DNA of 30,902 nucleotides from the NCBI GenBank assembly GCA_910587305.1, contig CAJUKV010000041.1, positions 1 to 30,902 on the forward strand, in the 5' to 3' direction. Numbering within the stretch: position 1 is the first letter of the stretch; every line of letters starts with the position of its first letter. The notes beneath the pieces were generated by a model. That model did not search any database, had not been told where the DNA came from, and was given only the letters and a program-made list of their open reading frames with translations. A program made the position numbers and the translations under genes. This document shows, piece after piece, positions 16,279-24,043 of this stretch. The stretch comes from an uncultured Lachnospiraceae bacterium (GTDB taxonomy: Bacteria; Bacillota; Clostridia; Lachnospirales; Lachnospiraceae).

Positions 16279-16440
16279 CTTTTTGGAAGAAGGCTATATG
16301 GTACAAACCCAATATACATCTCCACAATGTATATTGGTATTCTGTCAAAGGCTTCCGCTCTTTATGAGAAGTACGGTCCGCATGGTGATTCGTTCGCACT
16401 GTTAACCATGCGGCAAATTACAAAAGGTAATACCTGCTGA
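16279..16440 (+). pseudogene. Remnant of a small gene (C-terminal part)
   Basis: An open frame with no proper start and ribosome site ends in LYEKYGPHGDSFALLTMRQI plus TKGNTC before the TGA at 16438. Its composition looks like real protein and the ending is reminiscent of small accessory proteins of clostridial mobile elements, but I cannot name a family. A perfect 11-bp hairpin (16309-16319 with 16327-16337, loop CTCCACA) and a 9-bp inverted repeat (16378-16386 with 16405-16413) lie inside it. Confidence 0.35.
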
Positions 16441-16492
16441 TAGCAAGGCAGTTTATTATACATCTGTTCACAAAGTGTTCATTTTATGTTCG

Positions 16493-16521
16493 TTGCATGT
16501 TTGGGTAGATTTGAGTATAAT
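16493..16521 (+). promoter_or_regulatory. Candidate promoter
   Basis: TTGCAT (16493-16498), 17 bases, TATAAT (16516-16521). It would start a leader of about 190 bases ahead of the gene at 16721. Confidence 0.6.
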
Positions 16522-16527
16522 ATAAAT

Positions 16528-16708
16528 AAGAAATCTAATTGATTTCTGGGAGAGATGCCTGGATAATTCCAAAGTAAAGGTGAATGGGACAGCTCATTTT
16601 CTCTATTGGGGGACATGAAACTACCATAGCATAAGCCTGTTTAACAGGACGCTGTCCAATAATAAGATTTTGTTAAGCGTCTGGTTGAAAAACTGGACGC
16701 TTTTGCAT
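16528..16708 (+). ncRNA. Structured 5' leader, unassigned
   Basis: Between the promoter and the gene at 16721 several pairings nest: GGACAGC (16587-16593) with GCTGTCC (16651-16657), enclosing CCTGT-TTA-ACAGG (16636-16648). A later stem, AAGCGTC (16675-16681) with GACGCTT (16696-16702), runs into TTTT just before the ribosome site, like an attenuator. I compared it by eye with common riboswitch classes and found no match. Confidence 0.4.
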
Positions 16709-16720
16709 TGGAGAATAAAT

Positions 16721-17359
16721 ATGCTTACAAAAGAAGAATTATTGGATTTAGATGTACCACCACTTATAAAAAATGTGTCCTTAGAACTGTATAAGGAATT
16801 CTCTGTGAGTTATTTATTGCCACGAAGATTTGTCTACCATTTTTCAGATGGTTCAAAAATCAATATTGAATTTACAGAATGGGGAATCTACCATATGCTT
16901 TCAATTCAGCATATAAATAGTAGGATAAAAAATAATGAGTTTTTTCAGAAAATTGATAATGGATTAACCTTTAACGATTTTAAAGTGGATAATTCTGTAA
17001 AAGCGAGATTTAAAGATCAAAAGAAAAGAATTTCTATGTTTGCCTGTATATATAATACTTTGCGTAAGGGGCAAGCATTTTATATTCCATCTGGTAAAGT
17101 AAAAAATACCAATAATGTTAAAGTAAATTATATATTATACCGTACTTTAGATAATAATAATGGTATGAATCTTGGTGTTAGACAAGAGTCAGGGAAGTTC
17201 GTACCGCTTACCATACTTATTTCGAAGCAGTCATCATTGATGAACTATGTTGATGTTGAGAATTTTAAGCTGGTAGAGAAATTGGAAATAACAGATATGA
17301 TGGGAAATATAATTGAAACAATAAGTTATGCTCTAATCAACAAATACGCTGCCAAATAA
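16721..17359 (+). CDS. Possible PBECR-type (barnase/EndoU/RelE-like) nuclease-domain protein
   Basis: 212 residues; the ATG at 16721 follows GGAG with a 7-base gap. No signal peptide or membrane segment. The middle part (VYHFSDGSKINIEFTEWGIYHMLSIQHI ... NYILYRTLDNNNGMNLGV) looks like the compact alpha+beta fold of PBECR4-type RNase-toxin domains, with a conserved-looking His in YHMLSI. This is a resemblance by eye, not a proven match. The AT-rich composition resembles that of the NACHT gene, so the two may have arrived together. No antitoxin-like partner is seen nearby. If real, it would act on RNA in the cytoplasm. Confidence 0.5.
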   Translation: MLTKEELLDLDVPPLIKNVSLELYKEFSVSYLLPRRFVYHFSDGSKINIEFTEWGIYHMLSIQHINSRIKNNEFFQKIDNGLTFNDFKVDNSVKARFKDQKKRISMFACIYNTLRKGQAFYIPSGKVKNTNNVKVNYILYRTLDNNNGMNLGVRQESGKFVPLTILISKQSSLMNYVDVENFKLVEKLEITDMMGNIIETISYALINKYAAK

Positions 17360-17459
17360 AGCAACGTTTTATTTTAAAAGTATGTAGATTTATAAAGATT
17401 TACGTAGATTTTGGCCTGTTTTCCCAAAAAGCTTTCCAAAGAAAAATTCCCAAAACCCC

Positions 17460-17488
17460 TTGATTTTCCTATATTTTCGTGATATCCT
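17460..17488 (+). promoter_or_regulatory. Promoter of the riboswitch-ribU unit
   Basis: TTGATT (17460-17465), 17 bases, TATCCT (17483-17488), about 20 bases before the FMN riboswitch. Confidence 0.5.
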
Positions 17489-17507
17489 AGTACACGTAAA
17501 TAAAGAA

Positions 17508-17643
17508 AAGTTCTTCGGGGCAGGGTGAAATTCCCGACCGGCGGTACAGTCCGCGACCCGTTTTCATAAGCAATTATAGGAAAACGGCTGATTTGGTGAA
17601 ACTCCAAAACCGACAGTAAAGTCTGGATGAGAGAAGAAAGTAG
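17508..17643 (+). ncRNA. FMN riboswitch (RFN element)
   Basis: The conserved RFN blocks are all visible in order: TTCGGGGCAGGGTGAAATTC, CCGACCGGCGGT, the CAGTCCGCGACCC box, a variable hairpin (CCGTTTTCATAAGC ... GGAAAACGG), CTGATTTGGTGAAACTCCAA, ACCGACAGTAAAGTCTGGAT, then GAGAGAAGAAAG. FMN binding favours the terminator that follows at 17717, so riboflavin import falls when FMN is plentiful. Confidence 0.95.
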
Positions 17644-17716
17644 TTATTTTTGTGTTCAAATTTATCTGAAATTTGTACGGAAAAGTATCTATTCATAGAG
17701 CATTAAAGCACACACC

Positions 17717-17749
17717 CCGAATGTTTTATCAAAAGCATTCGGTTTTTTT
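17717..17749 (+). terminator. Riboswitch-controlled terminator
   Basis: CCGAATG (17717-17723) pairs with CATTCGG (17736-17742), extended by TTTT/AAAA around ATC with a bulged G, and is followed by seven Ts. A competing hairpin, CAAATTT-ATCTG-AAATTTG (about 17657-17675), lies between it and the aptamer. Confidence 0.88.
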
Positions 17750-17802
17750 GCGCTTATTTTACTTATTTTTCTCGGGAACCTTTCTGAAAGAGTTTGTGTT
17801 AA

Positions 17803-17898
17803 GAATTTGTGCGGAAGCGTCACAAGTTCTATGATGGCAGAGTGAAATCTGATATTTCGCTCGCCGCCTCAGCGTAAAACGCTTCGGAATGGAGGAAA
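17803..17898 (+). repeat. 96-bp dispersed repeat carrying a ribosome binding site, copy A
   Basis: It matches 24509-24604 at roughly 85% of positions. Shared blocks are GCGTCACAA, ATGATGGCAGAG, GAAATCTGA, AGCGTAAAACGCTT and GGAATGGAGGAAA. It lies between the riboswitch terminator and ribU, and its final GGAGGAAA is the ribU ribosome binding site. Confidence 0.8.
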
Positions 17899-17901
17899 AA
17901 A

Positions 17902-18666
17902 ATGAATAATGGATTATGGACGAGTGTCAAGGACAATGTAGTATTTGTGTTGGTATCGGTAGGGATAGCGGCAGCGCTTTTTCTGATTGCCTACATAGCG
18001 GAAAAGCTGATTCAAAAGAAAAACGGCGATACGGAGAGAATCCTTACCACGCGTAAGATTGCAATGATAGGCGTGTTTTCGGCAATTTCGGCGGTTTTAA
18101 TGTTGTTTGAATTTCCGGTGCCTTTTGCGCCCTCTTTCTATGAATTGGATTTCAGCGAGATCCCGGCGCTGATTGGGACTTTTGCTTTTGGGCCGGTAGC
18201 CGGCGTTATGATTGAGTTTTGCAAAATACTGTTAAAGCTCCTGATGAAAGGCACAAGCACGGCTTTTGTAGGAGACTTGGCCAACTTTGTAATAGGATGC
18301 AGCTTTATCTTACCGGCTTCTGTCATTTACATGTTTAAGAAAACAAAGATGAATGCAATTATTGCGTCTATTGTGGGAACGCTGATTATGGCGGTGTTCG
18401 GCACTGCCTTCAACGCAATTTATTTGCTGCCCGCTTTTGCGGCTTTATATGGGATGCCTTTAGACACAATTGTAAGCATGGGCACGGCCGTTAACGGCAG
18501 TATTACCAGTGTAAATACGCTTGTGCTTTTTGCAGTGGCGCCCCTTAATCTGTTAAAAGGTGGAAGTGTATCTTTGATAACCGTACTGGTTTATAAAAAG
18601 CTGAGCCCTATATTAAAAGAAGGAACCATAGGGAAAAGGGTAAGGACAGCAGAGACTGTTAAATAA
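17902..18666 (+). CDS. ribU: Riboflavin ECF transporter S component RibU
   Basis: 254 residues. An N-terminal helix (VFVLVSVGIAAALFLIAYIAEKLI) precedes the S-component core, giving an extension compared with usual RibU proteins of about 190-210 residues. The core starts TRKIAMIGVFSAISAVLMLFEFPVPFAPSFYELDFSEIPALIGTFA; the ELDFSEIPALIG block is the RibU family signature. Five or six more helices follow. It binds riboflavin in the membrane and works with the shared EcfA/A'/T energising module, which is not in this window. The riboswitch upstream confirms the substrate. Confidence 0.93.
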   Translation: MNNGLWTSVKDNVVFVLVSVGIAAALFLIAYIAEKLIQKKNGDTERILTTRKIAMIGVFSAISAVLMLFEFPVPFAPSFYELDFSEIPALIGTFAFGPVAGVMIEFCKILLKLLMKGTSTAFVGDLANFVIGCSFILPASVIYMFKKTKMNAIIASIVGTLIMAVFGTAFNAIYLLPAFAALYGMPLDTIVSMGTAVNGSITSVNTLVLFAVAPLNLLKGGSVSLITVLVYKKLSPILKEGTIGKRVRTAETVK

Positions 18667-18736
18667 GTAGTTGTTTATTCCGATGGCAGTGGGTGAGCTG
18701 ATTGCCCCACTAAAAACATCTAAAAATAATTTTGAG

Positions 18737-18765
18737 GAGCTGGCAATATTTGCCGGCTCTTTTTT
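18737..18765 (+). terminator. Terminator of ribU
   Basis: GAGCTGGCAA (18737-18746) pairs with TTGCCGGCTC (18750-18759) with one G-T pair and a TAT loop, followed by six Ts. Confidence 0.88.
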
Positions 18766-18891
18766 AAATCTTTAGATAAAATTAAGATTTTTTTATAGAT
18801 TCTTGTAATGTTTTCTTTTTATACTTCGTTATAATATTTAGGTGATTGGAATCTACTAATATTTTACAAATAACAGTTTCGTATTTAGGTA

Positions 18892-18925
18892 TTGACAAAT
18901 ATTGTATTAATACTATAATACAATA
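18892..18925 (+). promoter_or_regulatory. Promoter with palindromic operator-like site
   Basis: TTGACA (18892-18897), 16 bases, TATAAT (18914-18919). A perfect inverted repeat TATTGTATTA (18900-18909) with TAATACAATA (18916-18925) covers the spacer and -10, so a bound dimer would block polymerase. No regulator gene lies beside it. Confidence 0.75.
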
Positions 18926-18957
18926 GTACAAATAAATAATGAAGGAGTGCTGCACCT

Positions 18958-19656
18958 ATGAGTGAATTAATCGCAATACGGGATATGTGTAAGATTTATA
19001 ATCCCGGTGAAAACGAGGTTCGTGCATTGGACCATGTGAATTTAAAGATTGATGAAAATGAATTTGTGGCAATCATTGGTCAGTCCGGCTCCGGTAAATC
19101 TACCCTGATGAACATGCTTGGGTGTCTGGATGTGCCGTCAAGCGGCACTTACATATTAAATGGCCAGGACGTTTCGGGGCTTACGGACGACGATCTGTCG
19201 GACATCAGAAACAAGGAAATCGGATTCATTTTCCAGGGGTTTAACCTGATTGCCGGCCTGACGGCTCTTGAAAATGTGGAGCTCCCGTTGATTTACCGCG
19301 GGGTTGGCAGGAGGGAGCGGCTGCGGCTTTCCCAGATTGCTCTTGAGAAAGTGGGGCTGGCGAAGCGGATGGAGCATAAGCCATCGGAGATGAGCGGCGG
19401 GCAGCAGCAGAGGGTGGCGATTGCAAGAGCGATTGCCCAGGCGCCTCCGGTTATATTGGCAGACGAGCCCACCGGTAATCTTGATTCCGGGTCCACCAGA
19501 GAAATCATGGATATTTTGAAAGGGCTGCATGCGGAGGGCAGGACGGTCATATTAATTACCCATGACAATGAAATTGCCGCCACGGCGAAACGCATTATAC
19601 GGATTATGGATGGCAAAATTGTCGATGACATTATAAATGAAAAATTTGAAGAATAA
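18958..19656 (+). CDS. ABC transporter ATP-binding protein, MacB/LolD type
   Basis: 232 residues. Walker A GQSGSGKST, Q-loop (GFIFQGFNLI), signature MSGGQQQRVAIARA, Walker B VILADEPTGNLDS and the switch His in LITHD are all present. The length and the NEVRALDHVNLKIDENEFVAIIG opening fit the MacB/LolD/FtsE branch, where a separate FtsX-type permease and an HlyD-type adaptor complete the pump; both lie downstream. It powers the transporter from the cytoplasmic face. The start follows AAGGAG. The 250-base gap after it shows no convincing gene. Confidence 0.92.
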   Translation: MSELIAIRDMCKIYNPGENEVRALDHVNLKIDENEFVAIIGQSGSGKSTLMNMLGCLDVPSSGTYILNGQDVSGLTDDDLSDIRNKEIGFIFQGFNLIAGLTALENVELPLIYRGVGRRERLRLSQIALEKVGLAKRMEHKPSEMSGGQQQRVAIARAIAQAPPVILADEPTGNLDSGSTREIMDILKGLHAEGRTVILITHDNEIAATAKRIIRIMDGKIVDDIINEKFEE

Positions 19657-19906
19657 ATTTTTTCATAAAGATACGGCAAACGAAATTTTTAACGCCGTTT
19701 ACTGCAAAAAAGTTTGTGTGGGCGCGGTATCCACAAACGCTATTTCCCGGGCTGGCAAATGGAAGATGCAGATTGCGGAGCGCTTTTCAAAAGGGTTCGG
19801 CGGGCTGAAAGACAATCGCCTTTGGGATGTGCTTTTTATCTATGCTCTATGCTCAGGAATAATACTTGACTAATCATAAAAAACACCGCGCAGAAATGGG
19901 GAAGAA

Positions 19907-21529
19907 ATGGGAGACAAGAAAAAAAACAAAGAAGAAAAAGTGAAAGAGGAAAAGATTAAAGTGGAAAAGAATCAGGATAACGATATTGCGACAGCCGACA
20001 GCATTATCGAGCAGACGCAGACAGCCATTTTACTGAATGAGGATGTGACGAAGACGGCGGGTGCGGAGACTGAAAGCGGCTCAGGAAAAAAGAAGAAAAA
20101 GGCCAAAAAAGAAAAAAAGCCTTTGGACAGGGCGGCAAAGAAAAAGCGCAAAAGAATCATTGGTTTTGGCATTGTCGGCGTAGCGATAGTTCTTTTTGTT
20201 GTAATGAAAGCGTTTGGCAGTAAGGAGACAGGGGCGTTTGTATCTACGGCCGGGGCTATGGTAGGAGAAATAGAACAGACCATAAGCACCAGCGGTACGG
20301 TCACAACGGAAAAGACAAAAAGCTATTTCTCAGACGTGGACGTTCAGATAAGCGGGGTGTCCGTGGAAGCCGGAGACGCCGTGAAGGCCGGGGATATGCT
20401 GATTTCTTATGATGAGGAATCCATTGCCAGGGAAAAAGAGCTGGCACAGTTAAAGGTTCAGTCAGCGGAAGGAAATTATCGTAATTCCGTGCAGAACAAC
20501 AGCCAGAAAATTGGGGATTTGAACGAGGCGAACGTAAACCTGGAGGTTTTGGATCAGCAGATTGCGGATACGGAAGCGTACATAACCAACTTAAACTATA
20601 AGATTGAGAAGAAAAAAAGTGATCTTGCCTACGAAGGCGCGCTGCTTCAGATTTCACTTCTTGACTGGCAGGATCAGCCGGACTCGGATGAGTATATGAA
20701 TCTGCAAAAATTGGTACAGCTCAACAGCTACGAGCAGCAGAACAACAAGGAAATCCAAGGGTGGCAGGATGAGCTTGAAGTATATAACAAGATGCTCTCC
20801 GACTACAAGGAATACCGCTCGGAAATGAAGTCACAGCTTAGCTCGGCGGAGTCAAGTAAGATGACCCAGGGAGCCAAGGAAGAGCTTGAGGCGGAGAAGC
20901 AGACCAAGGAAATTGAGGCGGCCGATTCGCTAAAGAATTTAGAAGCGGCGGAAAACGGTGTGACGGCGGAATTTGACGGTGTTGTCACCGAGGTGAATGC
21001 GGTGGAAGGCGGAACCGTGGCGGCAGGTTCTCAGCTTCTCAAGCTGGAAAGCACGGAGGATGTCATGGTAAAAATATCCGTTACGAAATATGATTTGGAT
21101 AAAATTGCAGTGGGACAAAATGCGACCATCACCATTGGCAGCAAAGAATACAAGGGCAAAATTTCCAAAATCAATAAGATGGCGGAAAAGAACAACAGCG
21201 GCGCAGCCGTGGTGGGTACCGAAATTAAAATTACAAACCCTGACAGCGATGTGATTCTTGGCGTGGAAGCGAAAGTGATTGTCAGCACGGCAAAGGAAGA
21301 AAACGCCATACTGATACCTGTGACCGCAGTTAATGTGGACATGGAAGGGGAGTTTGTATATGCGGTGGAAGAAAATATTCTGGTGAAAAAGAAAATTGTG
21401 ACAGGTATTTCCTCTGACACAATGGTTCAGGTGACGGAAGGGCTGGCGGAAGGAGATCAGATTGTAACGGACGTAACCGCTAACCTTCAGGAGGGCATGA
21501 GTGTAATTGCAATGCCACAGGCGCAGTAA
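19907..21529 (+). CDS. HlyD/MacA-family efflux adaptor, membrane anchored
   Basis: 540 residues, longer than typical MacA (about 370-400). Residues 1-80 form a very Lys/Glu-rich cytoplasmic region (GKKKKKAKKEKKPLDRAAKK). One membrane helix follows (IIGFGIVGVAIVLFVVMKAFG). The external part begins with a biotinyl-lipoyl-like half (GTVTTEKTKSYFSDVDVQIS, VEAGDAVKAGDMLISYDEES), then a long coiled-coil hairpin (about 170-345), the other lipoyl half (GVTAEFDGVVTEVNAVEGGTVAAG) and a beta-barrel/membrane-proximal domain (VDMEGEFVYAVEENILVKKKIVTG). It would link the permease to substrate outside the membrane. The substrate could be a peptide, lipid or antibiotic; unknown. Confidence 0.9.
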   Translation: MGDKKKNKEEKVKEEKIKVEKNQDNDIATADSIIEQTQTAILLNEDVTKTAGAETESGSGKKKKKAKKEKKPLDRAAKKKRKRIIGFGIVGVAIVLFVVMKAFGSKETGAFVSTAGAMVGEIEQTISTSGTVTTEKTKSYFSDVDVQISGVSVEAGDAVKAGDMLISYDEESIAREKELAQLKVQSAEGNYRNSVQNNSQKIGDLNEANVNLEVLDQQIADTEAYITNLNYKIEKKKSDLAYEGALLQISLLDWQDQPDSDEYMNLQKLVQLNSYEQQNNKEIQGWQDELEVYNKMLSDYKEYRSEMKSQLSSAESSKMTQGAKEELEAEKQTKEIEAADSLKNLEAAENGVTAEFDGVVTEVNAVEGGTVAAGSQLLKLESTEDVMVKISVTKYDLDKIAVGQNATITIGSKEYKGKISKINKMAEKNNSGAAVVGTEIKITNPDSDVILGVEAKVIVSTAKEENAILIPVTAVNVDMEGEFVYAVEENILVKKKIVTGISSDTMVQVTEGLAEGDQIVTDVTANLQEGMSVIAMPQAQ

Positions 21530-21539
21530 AAACGACCGG

Positions 21540-21578
21540 AGAGCGGCCTTATCTTTTAGCCAAAAAGGCCGCTCTTTA
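21540..21578 (+). terminator. Terminator-like hairpin within the transporter operon
   Basis: AGAGCGGCCTT (21540-21550) pairs with AAGGCCGCTCT (21565-21575), but only TTTAG follows. The short T-run suggests partial termination that lowers permease expression relative to the adaptor. Confidence 0.55.
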
Positions 21579-21767
21579 GAGGGAATCTTGACAGCAAGAA
21601 TGTATTATTGCCTGAGGATGTTTTAAAACCGGCCGATGAGGTATCGCCTTATGATAGCAATAGGGCGGGGAAAGCGGGCGGCGACTGCCCGAGCGCAAAG
21701 AGAAAGCGGTAAGGGCGGTGAAAGGAATACGAAGCCGTATCATCCATGGCAGTGGAAAGAGGGAACT

Positions 21768-22985
21768 ATGGCACAGATATGGGAATACATAAAGATTGCT
21801 TTGATGAACATAAGAAGCAACAAAGGGCGTTCCATCCTCACCATGCTGGGTATCATTATTGGAATTTCATCCGTTATCATGGTTATTTCCATTGGTAACG
21901 GCGTTAGGGGACAGGTGAACTCAGAATTGGAAGGAATTGCAGGCGGTCAGATTGTATTTTACGTGGACAGCACCAGAAAGGAAACCACGGTAATGTTTGA
22001 TCAGTCAGATTTCGATGCGATTCAAACGCAGGTTGAGCATGTAAAGGGCGTAACCCCGCAATATGGCAGCTGGGGGACGGCCGAGGGGCCCAAAGGGGAT
22101 TATGATATCAGGATGACGGGCGGTACAACCGGCCTTCAATACCTTTCGTCGGAAGCAATCGTAAAAGGGAAATATTTTACGCAAAATGATTATGACGGCG
22201 CAAACAATGTGTGCATTATTTCGGAAAGCAGCGCGGTGGCCCTGTTTGGAACCAGCGATGTGGTGGGGATGACCTTTGACGCAACCTTCTGGGGAATCAC
22301 CCAGGAACTGCGGGTTATCGGTATCCGAAAGGACGCGGCGTCCTCGCTTGTGACCTCCGGCTACGGGGTTACGACGATTGAGGCGGAAGTTCCGCTCACC
22401 TTTATGGCAAATAAGCTTGGCTATTACATAGATGAAATCGAGCAATTTTATGTGGTGGCGGAAGCCTCCCAGTATTGTACGGAGGTGGCGTCCAAAGCCC
22501 TTGCCCTGTTGGAAAGCAGGCATAATGCCCGGGGAGAAAATCAGATTATGATGCAGAGCTTTTCGGATGTGGCGGCTCAGTATGATACGATTTTAGGCTT
22601 TATCACAGTGTTTATCTCCTTTGTGGCGGCTATTTCGCTTTTGGTAGGCGGTATCGGCGTTATGAACATTATGCTGGTGTCCGTTACGGAGAGAACCAGG
22701 GAAATTGGTATCAGAAAAGCGCTCGGAGCGAGAACCGCGTCCGTTTTGTTACAGTTTTTGGCGGAAGCGGGAATTATCACCCTCCTTGGCGGTATTATAG
22801 GAATTATTCTGGGAATAGCGGGAGCAGTTGGCGTTTGTTCGTTTATGGATATTGTTGTGCAGGTGAATGTGAGTACGATTATCGGCGCTTCCGTGTTCTC
22901 CTGCGGGGTGGGTATCTTCTTTGGCATTTATCCGGCAAGGAAGGCGGCGAAGCTGAGCCCGATTGAAGCACTGCGGCATGAATAA
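21768..22985 (+). CDS. MacB-type ABC transporter permease (FtsX family)
   Basis: 405 residues from ATG 21768, chosen over the in-frame ATG at 21636 because AGAGGGAA lies just upstream and MAQIWEYIKIALMNIRSNKGRSILTMLGIIIG is the usual MacB-permease N-terminus. The first membrane helix (ILTMLGIIIGISSVIMVISIG) is followed by a large external MacB_PCD domain (about 45-265). Three C-terminal helices with the FtsX signature follow (GGIGVMNIMLVSVTERTREIGIRKALGAR), and the end is FGIYPARKAAKLSPIEALRHE. It forms the permease dimer for the ATPase at 18958 and the adaptor at 19907. Confidence 0.92.
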   Translation: MAQIWEYIKIALMNIRSNKGRSILTMLGIIIGISSVIMVISIGNGVRGQVNSELEGIAGGQIVFYVDSTRKETTVMFDQSDFDAIQTQVEHVKGVTPQYGSWGTAEGPKGDYDIRMTGGTTGLQYLSSEAIVKGKYFTQNDYDGANNVCIISESSAVALFGTSDVVGMTFDATFWGITQELRVIGIRKDAASSLVTSGYGVTTIEAEVPLTFMANKLGYYIDEIEQFYVVAEASQYCTEVASKALALLESRHNARGENQIMMQSFSDVAAQYDTILGFITVFISFVAAISLLVGGIGVMNIMLVSVTERTREIGIRKALGARTASVLLQFLAEAGIITLLGGIIGIILGIAGAVGVCSFMDIVVQVNVSTIIGASVFSCGVGIFFGIYPARKAAKLSPIEALRHE

Positions 22986-23008
22986 AAAGAGGTATGTTAG
23001 TCCCGTCC

Positions 23009-23147
23009 GCTTCGCCGCGAATAAAAATTCAATCGTCGCCGCGCTTTCGCTCTATAAAAACGCAGCAGACGCTAGGCTCGAAAAAACCTCGCCAAGCGCT
23101 GGCGTTTTTATAAGGGCTCCTCTTTGAATTTTTATTCGCGGCGAAGC
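23009..23147. repeat. Large foldback element (24-bp perfect terminal inverted repeats)
   Basis: Positions 23009-23032 are the exact reverse complement of 23124-23147. A nested pair, TATAAAAACGC on the left and GCGTTTTTATA on the right, lies inside. No T-run follows and there is no coding frame. The gap 22986-23359 holds this element, the promoter at 23213 and a leader hairpin. Confidence 0.75.
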
Positions 23148-23212
23148 TACGTTTCCGGCTAACTTATGAAAAGTAAGTGCTAGTTTATAATCATAGATAT
23201 GAAAATTTATTA

Positions 23213-23280
23213 TTGCACTTTGTTGTATTTTTAGTATAATGAAAAAGAGTAGAGGGCACCTGCGCTGGTAGGTGCCTTTT
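23213..23280 (+). promoter_or_regulatory. Promoter with leader hairpin
   Basis: TTGCAC (23213-23218), 16 bases, TATAAT (23235-23240). About 15 bases later GGCACCT (23255-23261) pairs with AGGTGCC (23270-23276), followed by TTTT. This is a short attenuator-like hairpin ahead of the YcxB-like gene. Confidence 0.6.
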
Positions 23281-23359
23281 GAATCAATAGAGGATAAGAA
23301 AGAATTGCCACAGGTTTGCAGATAATTTTTGCGGCAATTACTTAAGACGAGGATTCGGA

Positions 23360-23839
23360 ATGGAAGTTGAATTTGATGTTAAGATAACGCCAAGCGCTCT
23401 TTATGATTATATGTTATTTCACACCTACACAAGCGCCTCGGGGCTGATTGGCGCTGTGGTGGGCGCGCTTTTGGTGGTAGGATTTTTTATGGGCTGCGGA
23501 GTGGTCTTTTTGATTGCAGGGATTGTGATATTAGCTTATCTGCCATGGACGTTGTTCATCAAATCCAGACAGCAATATCTGGCAAACCCGGCTTTTAAAA
23601 ACCCTCTCCACTATAAAATGACGGAGGAAGGGGTGGAGGTATCCCAGGGGGAGGAAGTGCAGAGCCAGAAGTGGGAGGATATGTACAAGGCGGCTTCCAC
23701 GCCGCGCAGTCTGCTTTTGTATACCTCTCCGGTGAATGCGTCTATTTTTCCCAAGAAGGACTTAGGGGATAAGGCCTCCGGGGTTATCCGGATTATTTCC
23801 ACGCATATGCCGGCTAAGAAGGTGAAGATACGCGGCTGA
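23360..23839 (+). CDS. YcxB-like membrane protein
   Basis: 159 residues. Two adjacent membrane segments (ASGLIGAVVGALLVVGFFMG and VVFLIAGIVILAYLPWTLF) follow a short N-terminal strand (EVEFDVKITPSALYDYMLFH). The C-terminal cytoplasmic half (MTEEGVEVSQGEEVQSQKWEDMYKA ... LLLYTSPVNASIFPKKDL) is the beta-rich domain typical of YcxB-like proteins. The role of the family is unknown. It stands upstream of tsaE, separated by 204 bases with hairpin repeats. Confidence 0.8.
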   Translation: MEVEFDVKITPSALYDYMLFHTYTSASGLIGAVVGALLVVGFFMGCGVVFLIAGIVILAYLPWTLFIKSRQQYLANPAFKNPLHYKMTEEGVEVSQGEEVQSQKWEDMYKAASTPRSLLLYTSPVNASIFPKKDLGDKASGVIRIISTHMPAKKVKIRG

Positions 23840-23950
23840 TATTTCACGAATTGTCTGTGCCATAAAAGCATGTGTGGAAGCTGGGGAGAAAATTCCGAGC
23901 TGTTTATTTTCGCGGGCAGCGAGCCAGGCGGACATGCTGGCAAAGCCAGT

Positions 23951-24041
23951 GGTATGCGGGGGTATAAGTTTGGAAGTAAACTTCCAAACTCTTTATCGGT
24001 GGCAGTACCGCAAGCACAGCTTGCGGTATGTGGGGGTATAA
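23951..24041 (+). repeat. Hairpin/GGTATGYGGGGGTATAA repeat module
   Basis: GGTATGYGGGGGTATAA occurs at 23951-23967 and 24025-24041. Between them lie two perfect 10-bp hairpins: GTTTGGAAGT-AA-ACTTCCAAAC (23968-23989) and TACCGCAAGC-ACA-GCTTGCGGTA (24006-24028). The second repeat ends 2 bases before the tsaE start codon. Confidence 0.7.
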
Positions 24042-24043
24042 AA

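Noticed and set aside
16540..16660. A THF-type riboswitch in the leader before 16721
   Set aside because: A short GGTGAATGGGA stretch looks similar, but the conserved pairing and flanking motifs of that class are not present, and the downstream gene is not a folate gene.
19637..19873. 78-residue plus-strand frame after the ABC ATPase gene
   Set aside because: It starts inside the ATPase gene without a ribosome site and has no recognisable domain; treated as non-coding gap sequence.
22005..22523. Minus-strand 172-residue frame
   Set aside because: Entirely antisense to the MacB-type permease, with no ribosome site and low-complexity basic composition.
23870..24043. N-terminal extension of TsaE
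   Set aside because: It would translate two perfect hairpins and the GGGGGTATAA repeats; family length and motif positions fit the start at 24044.
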